DNA of 22,933 bases, taken from positions 1-22,933 of the forward strand of contig JADFSZ010000004.1 in NCBI GenBank assembly GCA_022560555.1, written 5' to 3'. Below the pieces are notes generated by a model. That model was given only the letters and a program-made list of their open reading frames with translations, had not been told where the DNA came from and did not search any database. Every line of letters begins with the position of its first letter. The first letter of the stretch is position 1. This document shows positions 22,616 through 22,933 of the stretch, in pieces. Made by a program: the position numbers and the translations under genes. Source of the stretch: JADFSZ01 sp022560555 [NCBI: PVC group bacterium]. GTDB taxonomy: Bacteria; GCA-001730085; JADFSZ01.

Positions 22616-22698
22616 GCCGAAGTGGCGGAATGGCAGACGCGCTAGGTTCAGAACCTAGTGGTGGCAACATCGTGGGGGTTCGACTCCCCCCTTCGGCA
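22616..22698 (+). tRNA. tRNA-Leu (anticodon CAG)
   Basis: A class II tRNA with a long variable arm. The acceptor GCCGAAG pairs with CTTCGGC, the anticodon stem CTAGG/CCTAG encloses TTCAGAA with anticodon CAG (22649-22651), which reads CTG. The extra arm is TGGTGGCAACATCGT. The T arm GGGGG-TTCGACT-CCCCC is complete and the discriminator is A (22698). CCA is not encoded; TG follows directly. Confidence 0.95.
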
Positions 22699-22933
22699 TG
22701 ACTTCCTGTATCTTGTGCATGGTTTTCGAGGACCGAAGGGTTCATCCCGAATCGGCTCCCCAAGCAGGCCTAGATACCAGAAGAGCAAGCTCTTCTGAAT
22801 CTATGCACAAGCTTTTTGGGCCACAAATTTGGGATGAACTCGTGTCAGGTTTTCGTAGATCGAAGAGCTACGGAAACCTGGCGATCGGAAAGACAGGCGT
22901 CAAGTCCAGCAGGGCCCACTGAAGAGCAAAAAG
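22699..22933. repeat. Inverted-repeat-rich non-coding tail behind the tRNAs
   Basis: No recognisable gene occupies these 235 nt. The stretch is dense in paired arms: CTTGTGCAT (22712-22720) with ATGCACAAG (22803-22811); GTTCATCCC (22740-22748) with GGGATGAAC (22831-22839); a 9-bp hairpin CAGAAGAGC-AA-GCTCTTCTG (22778-22797); and a 13-bp hairpin 22846-22858/22868-22880 with one G-U and a 9-nt loop. An 18-nt motif beginning GGTTTTCG occurs twice (22721-22738 and 22848-22865, 15/18 identical), and GAAGAGC occurs three times (22780, 22862, 22921). A 74-codon frame beginning at the last base of tRNA-Leu is open across it but matches nothing I know. A structured RNA, a mobile-element end, or the approach to a gene beyond the window are all possible. 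Confidence 0.55.

Noticed and set aside
22548-22763. A minus-strand frame reading GGSRTPTMLPPLGSEPSASA and APTGFEPVF
   Set aside because: These are familiar false proteins produced by translating the antisense of tRNA genes; both strings fall on the two tRNAs.
22698-22922. A 74-codon plus-strand frame starting at the last base of tRNA-Leu
   Set aside because: It covers the inverted repeats, lacks any ribosome site and resembles no family. It could be the eroded approach to a gene beyond the window, but that cannot be supported here.

Overview
The window looks like a chromosomal segment of a free-living diderm bacterium. Outer-membrane lipid transport genes (MlaE/F/D type), a Bat-type von Willebrand operon, a SpoIID-like peptidoglycan protein in a non-sporulation context and a yebC-ruvC-ruvA-ruvB-spoIID-queA backbone fit a PVC-related or Omnitrophota-like lineage. 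That placement is an inference from gene content and order, not a phylogenetic result. Housekeeping promoters are easy to read: six of the eight I report have good -35 and -10 boxes exactly 17 bp apart.

Layout. (1) Positions 1-340 hold a decayed S-adenosylmethionine hydrolase (SAM hydroxide adenosyltransferase, DUF62). Only the first dozen codons and the last ~50 codons survive, in different frames, behind an intact promoter. (2) 337-1910 (minus) is a Na+-coupled acidic amino acid/dicarboxylate symporter overlapping a 97-residue protein of unknown function. (3) 2033-3820 (plus) is an NhaC-family Na+/H+ antiporter with an unusual N-terminal extracytoplasmic insert. It is transcribed divergently from the symporter through overlapping promoters. 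(4) 3856-15916 (minus) is one uninterrupted 13-gene run: yebC, ruvC, ruvA, ruvB, spoIID-like, queA, DUF58, BatD/DUF4381-like, batA-like, zinc metallopeptidase (Peptidase_Mx-like), Ddl-like ATP-grasp ligase, PiT/CysP-like anion permease, cysK. Most neighbours overlap or lie within 35 bp. (5) 16103-17629 (plus) is a lone phenylacetate-CoA-ligase-like adenylate-forming enzyme with its own promoter and a bidirectional terminator shared with the next operon. (6) 17685-22306 (minus) carries, in transcription order, a GAF-SpoIIE phosphatase, an RsbW-like kinase, a STAS protein, MlaE, MlaF and MlaD. A second promoter sits directly in front of the STAS gene. (7) 22511-22698 (plus) holds tRNA-Glu(CTC) and tRNA-Leu(CAG), followed to the window end by a non-coding tail rich in inverted repeats.

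How the genes fit together. Region 4 joins recombination repair (RuvABC), tRNA queuosine synthesis, envelope functions (SpoIID, Bat proteins, ligase/peptidase pair) and sulfur assimilation (permease plus cysteine synthase). Region 6 joins a partner-switching phosphatase/kinase pair to a lipid ABC transporter, with the STAS protein placed where it could serve either as RsbV or as MlaB.

The observations most worth following are the ligase/metallopeptidase pair, the STAS protein between the signalling genes and the Mla transporter, the internally deleted SAM hydrolase, the Bat operon without a MoxR ATPase, and the structured tail behind the tRNAs.
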